NCBI GenBank assembly: GCA_008933705.1
Contig: WBUN01000010.1
Coordinates: 1-64,000, forward strand
Source: Hyphomicrobiaceae bacterium
GTDB lineage: Bacteria; Pseudomonadota; Alphaproteobacteria; Rhizobiales; Hyphomicrobiaceae
Reading direction: 5' to 3'
Length of the DNA stretch: 64,000 nt
Below, in pieces: positions 59,745 to 64,000 of the stretch. The notes under the pieces were generated by a model. The model was not told where the DNA came from and ran no database searches. It saw nothing but the letters and a program-made list of their open reading frames with translations. Positions within the stretch are counted from its first letter, which is position 1. Every line of letters starts with the position of its first letter. The position numbers were made by a program, and so were the translations under genes.

Positions 59745-60620
59745 TCACGCGGCGCGCCGCTTCCTCTCTATGAGCCGCAAGATCATCGGCGTCAGGATCA
59801 ACTGCATCGCCAGGTCCAGCTTGTTGCCTGGCGTCACGATGGAGTTCGCGCGCGACATGAAGCTGCCTGGGATCATCGCCAGCAGGTACGGAAAGTCGAT
59901 GCCGCGCGGATTGCGAAAGCGGATGACGACCATCGATTCATCGGGCGTCGGTATCCAGCGGGCGACGAACGGATTGGAGGTATCGACCGTCGGCACGCGT
60001 TGGAAGTTGATGTCCGTCTCGGTGAACTGCGGGCAGATGTAGCTCACATAGTCGGGCATGCGCCGCAGGATCGTATCGGTCACCGCCTCGGTCGTGTATC
60101 CGCGCGACGCCCGGTCGCGATGGATCTTCTGAATCCACTCGAGGTTGATGACGGGCACCACTCCGATCTTGAGATCGGCATAGCGCGCCACATTGAGGCG
60201 ATCCGTCACGGCGGCGCCGTGCAGGCCCTCGTAGAACAGCAGGTCGCTCCCATGCGGCAGATCCTGCCAAGCCGTGAATGTGCCCGGCGGAGAGCCGAGC
60301 GCCGCGGCTTCCTCTTCATCATGCACGTAGTGCCGTGTGCGGCCGGTGCCGGTCTCTCCATACGTCCTGAACACGTCTTCGAGATCCGCCAGCAGATTGG
60401 CTTCCGGTCCGAAGTGGCTGAAGTGATTGTTCCCTTTCTTCGACGCCTCCGCCATCGCCGCCTTCATCTCCGCACGGTCGTAGCGATGGAAGGCATCGCC
60501 TTCGATGAAAGCGGCATTGATCTTCTCCCGACGGAAGATCTGCTCGAACGTCTGCTTGACCGAGCTGGTGCCGGCCCCGGACGATCCGGTAACGGAGATT
60601 ATCGGATGCTTGACGGACAT
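59745..60620 (-). CDS. prk: Phosphoribulokinase
   Basis: [57 protein letters not shown]. Confidence 0.98.
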   Translation of the reverse strand: MSVKHPIISVTGSSGAGTSSVKQTFEQIFRREKINAAFIEGDAFHRYDRAEMKAAMAEASKKGNNHFSHFGPEANLLADLEDVFRTYGETGTGRTRHYVHDEEEAAALGSPPGTFTAWQDLPHGSDLLFYEGLHGAAVTDRLNVARYADLKIGVVPVINLEWIQKIHRDRASRGYTTEAVTDTILRRMPDYVSYICPQFTETDINFQRVPTVDTSNPFVARWIPTPDESMVVIRFRNPRGIDFPYLLAMIPGSFMSRANSIVTPGNKLDLAMQLILTPMILRLIERKRRAA

Positions 60621-60636
60621 CGCTTCCTCAACCGGC

Positions 60637-61683
60637 CTAGGTTCCGAATAATCCGCGCTGGTTGAACAGGGGCGAGCGCTCGCCGATGGCGTGAAGATCC
60701 GACTTGTAGCGCGCGATGCGCTCCACTTCCTCCTTGGAGCCGAACACGAAAGGCGTCCGCTGGTGCAGTCGCTGCGGCGTCGCATCAAGAATGCGCTCGC
60801 GGCCGTCCGTTGCGCAGCCGCCTGCCTGCTCGACAAGCCATGCGACGGGATTGGCCTCGTATATCAGGCGAAGGCGGCCGCTGCCGTAGCCTTTGCGTGC
60901 GTCGCCTGGATACAGAAAGACCCCGCCGCGCATCAGGATGCGGTGGGCCTCGGCAACCAGTGAGGCGATCCAGCGCGTATTGAAATCCTGGTCGCGCGGG
61001 CCGTCCTTGCCGGCCACGCAATCACCCACGTAGGCGCGGATTGCCTCGCTCCAATAGCGGGCATTCGAGGCGTTGATCGCGTATTCGCGGGTCTTCTCCG
61101 GAATCTTCGCGCACGCAACGGTCATCAGGAAGGCGCCGGAGAGCCGGTCGAGCGTATAGATCTGTGTCCCCTTGCCGACCGTCAGCACCATCGCGCAATG
61201 GGGACCATAAATCACGTATCCGGCGGCTTTCTGCGCTGCCCCCTTCTGCAGGAACACGCTGTCCGCCGTGCCGTTCGTCTTCCCCTGCATGGGCACAATC
61301 GAGAAGATCGTGCCGATCGAGACGTTGCTGTCGATGTTGGATGACCCATCCAGAGGATCGAGGGCCACGGCAAGGGGTGCATCCTCGCTCAGGACGAGGG
61401 ACGCTTCGAGCTCCTCGGACGCGACAGCCGCCACGGGCGCCGCGCGCAACGCCGCGATCAGCAGCTCGTTGGCCCTGACGTCGAGTTCCTTCTGCTCATC
61501 GCCCTGGACATTGCCGCCCACGACTTCTGCGAGCCTGCCGCCAAGGGCTCCCTGGCCAATAAGGGTTGCTATCGATCGTGCAGCGTCTGCGATTGCCAGT
61601 ATGGTTGCCGCGACAGCCCGGCGCTCCGCGCTGACGGCACTCCAGCCTGCGAGATACGTCTCCAGCGGAATTTGTTGTGCCAT
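60637..61683 (-). CDS. fbp: Class I fructose-1,6-bisphosphatase
   Basis: LAVALDPLDGSSNIDSNVSIGTIFSI; RGGVFLYPGDARKGYGSGRLRLIYEANPVAWLVEQAGG. Confidence 0.97.
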   Translation of the reverse strand: MAQQIPLETYLAGWSAVSAERRAVAATILAIADAARSIATLIGQGALGGRLAEVVGGNVQGDEQKELDVRANELLIAALRAAPVAAVASEELEASLVLSEDAPLAVALDPLDGSSNIDSNVSIGTIFSIVPMQGKTNGTADSVFLQKGAAQKAAGYVIYGPHCAMVLTVGKGTQIYTLDRLSGAFLMTVACAKIPEKTREYAINASNARYWSEAIRAYVGDCVAGKDGPRDQDFNTRWIASLVAEAHRILMRGGVFLYPGDARKGYGSGRLRLIYEANPVAWLVEQAGGCATDGRERILDATPQRLHQRTPFVFGSKEEVERIARYKSDLHAIGERSPLFNQRGLFGT

Positions 61684-61799
61684 CCTGATCTTCCCTCTCC
61701 TGCGATCAACCGCGCTGCACGCGCGGTGCTCACCCCGATCGCTTCCCTGGCGCTGCCGGCTTTCATCGGTCTTTGCGTCAAATCCTGATCTGGCTGGCA

Positions 61800-61826
61800 C
61801 ATTTAGTGAAGTTGAATTATCTTTCC
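61800..61826 (-). promoter_or_regulatory. Predicted CbbR operator in cbbR-fbp intergenic region
   Basis: Minus strand GGAAAGATAATTCAACTTCACTAAATG; plus strand TTA-N7-TGA (61803-61815); near-identical to 25039-25065. Confidence 0.68.
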
Positions 61827-61830
61827 CCAC

Positions 61831-62808
61831 ATGAAAGAAAAGCTGAAGCACAACCCCATGCGCGACGTTACGCTCAAACAGCTGCGCGTCCTGGCCGCGA
61901 TCGCGCGAACCGGGCGAATCACAAGCGCAGCCAATGAGTTAGGAGTAACCCCTCCGGCCGTAACACTGCAGCTCCAGCTCCTGGAGGAAAGCGCCGGCGT
62001 CCCGCTCTTCGACCGCACCAAGCGCGGCCTGCGACCCACCGACGCGGGCGCCTACATGCTTGGAATCCAGGCCCGCATCGAGGCCGCGCTCTCCGAATGC
62101 AGCGAATCTCTTCGGGTCATGCAAGGCCTCGGCAGCGGCAAGGTCTCAGTCGGCGTCGTCAGCACGGCCAAGTACTTTGCGCCTCGCATGCTCGCCGCCT
62201 TCGCAGAGGCACATCCGCAGATCGAGGTGCGGCTGGTTGTTGGCAACCGCGAGGATACCATTGCGGCGCTGGCCCAGCTCGACCTCGACATCGCCGTCAT
62301 GGGCCGGCCCCCTGAGTCCATCGAGGTCGAGCAGCAGATCATCGGCGATCACCCTCACGTCGTGATCGCGTCCCCCAACCATCGGCTTGCATCTCGGCGG
62401 CGCATTGCGCTCCAGGCTCTCGACAATGAGAAGTTCCTGTTGAGGGAAGCGGGATCCGGCACCCGCACCCTGATGGAGCGCATGTTTGCCAAGGCTGAGA
62501 TCGTTCCCCAGATCGGCATGGAGCTCGGCAGCAACGAGACGATCAAGCAGGCGGTGATGGCAGGGCTCGGCATTGCGTTCATATCCGCCCACACCGTGGC
62601 GGCCGAGGTCGAGTCGGGAAGACTTTGCGTGCTGCCCGTCGAGGGGCTGCCCATCGTCCGGCAATGGTACGCTGTGCGGAACCAGGAGAAGCACCTGCTC
62701 CCCGCCGGCACGGCGATGTGGGAGTTTCTCGTGTCGAAGGGCTCCGGCTTTCTGCCCGATGTGTCTGCGTTGATTCATCCGCAGACGGCTTCGCCGCGAA
62801 CGCGGTAG
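61831..62808 (+). CDS. cbbR: CbbR, LysR-type regulator of Calvin cycle genes (start may be 61858)
   Basis: VTLKQLRVLAAIARTGRITSAANELGVTPPAVTLQLQLLEESAGVPLFDRTKRGLRPTDAG; divergent from fbp. Confidence 0.94.
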   Translation: MKEKLKHNPMRDVTLKQLRVLAAIARTGRITSAANELGVTPPAVTLQLQLLEESAGVPLFDRTKRGLRPTDAGAYMLGIQARIEAALSECSESLRVMQGLGSGKVSVGVVSTAKYFAPRMLAAFAEAHPQIEVRLVVGNREDTIAALAQLDLDIAVMGRPPESIEVEQQIIGDHPHVVIASPNHRLASRRRIALQALDNEKFLLREAGSGTRTLMERMFAKAEIVPQIGMELGSNETIKQAVMAGLGIAFISAHTVAAEVESGRLCVLPVEGLPIVRQWYAVRNQEKHLLPAGTAMWEFLVSKGSGFLPDVSALIHPQTASPRTR

Positions 62809-62896
62809 CGGGGGTGGTGCGGCAGATGGGCAGTGGCCCTTGCCTCTCGTTTTTTGTGGGTGCCGCGCGTCGGTTGCCTGCTCTCCCCGGGGTGCC

Positions 62897-63676
62897 TCAA
62901 GTCGCGCACGGCGCGTATTGCCGGCGCGCGGCGGCGACAACGGCGCGCATGCTGTCGTCGGGCGGCAATGTGCCTTCTGTCGCGCGCTTGAGCGCCGCGG
63001 CCATGGCGAGGAACTTCTGCGGAGGGGCATTGCGGGAGATGATGAGATATTGCGTCGCGTCCGTTTGCCAGATGACCGCCGTCTCCGATCGGATCCGGGA
63101 GCCCAGTGCCGGTGCGCTGGCAAAATCATGCGATATGGGGCCGGCCCACAGCGCCAGCCGGCATCCGCTCGGCCCAAGCAGATCGAAGGTCACGCCGTCA
63201 GCAACCCCTTCGGTCTTGACGATGTGGAGCTCAAGGATGGAAAGTCCTTGAAGCAATCTGATGAGCCCCGCGCCCCGCATCCTGGCTGCGGCCGAGTTGG
63301 GCCGTGATGTCGACTCGGGGGCCGGCTCCATCGCCCAGCCGTCGACGACGGCAAGGACGCGGCCCGCATCGGTCTGCTCCGGGGCACGAGCAAGAAGGAC
63401 GGTTGCCGAGATCGTCGCGATGACGCCGACAGCGGCGGCGCCGGCCGCCCACCAGAGCCTCCTGCGGCCGCGGCTGCTCGACACTGCGTCCGGCAGCGGC
63501 GGGGCTTCTGCGCTGAAGGCGGCCACGGTGGCCGCCTTCAGGCGGGCGAGCGCGGCGACCTCGCGCGCAAGCTCACGATCCCGAGCGATGGCCTCGGCAA
63601 CATGCGTGGCATGCGGCGGGCTGAGCTCGCCGTCGACATAGGCATTGAGTTCGGTCGCATTCGGTTTGTAGGTCAT
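62897..63676 (-). CDS. Transmembrane anti-sigma factor
   Basis: LNAYVDGELSPPHATHVAEAIARDRELAREVAALARLK; single TM; overlaps ECF sigma gene. Confidence 0.82.
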   Translation of the reverse strand: MTYKPNATELNAYVDGELSPPHATHVAEAIARDRELAREVAALARLKAATVAAFSAEAPPLPDAVSSSRGRRRLWWAAGAAAVGVIATISATVLLARAPEQTDAGRVLAVVDGWAMEPAPESTSRPNSAAARMRGAGLIRLLQGLSILELHIVKTEGVADGVTFDLLGPSGCRLALWAGPISHDFASAPALGSRIRSETAVIWQTDATQYLIISRNAPPQKFLAMAAALKRATEGTLPPDDSMRAVVAAARRQYAPCAT

Positions 63677-64000
63677 GCGCGATGCTTGCGAGTTGCCGGA
63701 TGGTCCACGACGTTGGCATGCTCCTGGACGATGAGGGCCGCCAGCTTGCGCCGCGCCTCCGACACGCGGCTCATGACAGTGCCGATGGGCACGCCGAGGA
63801 TCTCCGAAGCCTCCGCGTATCGAAATCCTGCAATGTCGACCAGCCCCAAAGTGTCCCGCAGAATAGGTGAAAGCTGCGTCATGGCCGCGCGCACGGCGAT
63901 GCCGTCGAGGTACTGCTGCTCCGGCATGGCGACGGCGTGGCAATCGCAGACGTCGAGGGAATCGATGGCCGACGTGGTGCGGTCGCTCCGTAGCCGGTCG
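63673..64000 (-). CDS. ECF RNA polymerase sigma factor (partial, 5' end beyond window)
   Basis: LSPILRDTLGLVDIAGFRYAEASEILGVPIGTVMSRVSEARRKLAALI (region 4). Confidence 0.88.
   Translation of the reverse strand, partial: DRLRSDRTTSAIDSLDVCDCHAVAMPEQQYLDGIAVRAAMTQLSPILRDTLGLVDIAGFRYAEASEILGVPIGTVMSRVSEARRKLAALIVQEHANVVDHPATRKHRA

Noticed and set aside
57773-59773. 666-aa plus-strand ORF
   Set aside because: Antisense shadow of transketolase.

Overview
64-kb window of a high-GC chromosome, probably from a Hyphomicrobiales-like alphaproteobacterium (taxonomy inferred from protein character only). The clearest module is a red-type (form I C/D-like) Calvin-Benson locus. It runs cbbR(+) <-> fbp-prk-tkt-fba-cbbL-cbbS-cbbX-rpe(-) at about 52.9-62.8 kb. 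A second Calvin block at 25.5-28.3 kb carries gap, pgk and a CBS-domain protein. The two blocks appear linked by a near-identical 27-bp CbbR-type operator at 25039-25065(+) and 61800-61826(-). Best candidates for something undescribed: (i) a minus-strand operon-like block at 41.8-45.4 kb, with a ParA/MinD-type ATPase overlapping an FtsZ paralogue that lacks the usual C-terminal peptide, followed by a VOC-TM-coiled-coil fusion; (ii) three ~77-bp CTAG-bounded palindromic MITE/REP-like elements at 41.0-41.7 kb, with covarying arms and a conserved 4-nt asymmetry; (iii) a 33.7-39.3 kb locus of uncharacterised genes including a membrane patatin-like protein; (iv) a two-component system whose sensor loop shares a Met/His-rich motif with a divergent Spy-like protein; (v) a 48-bp concentric palindrome at a TetR/RND divergent promoter. 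Other content: ABC transporters, a T1SS-type ABC exporter, a ferredoxin-adenylate cyclase, a VapBC pair and IS630 remnants in inverted orientation. All calls come from reading the sequence and the supplied ORF track; no database search was run.
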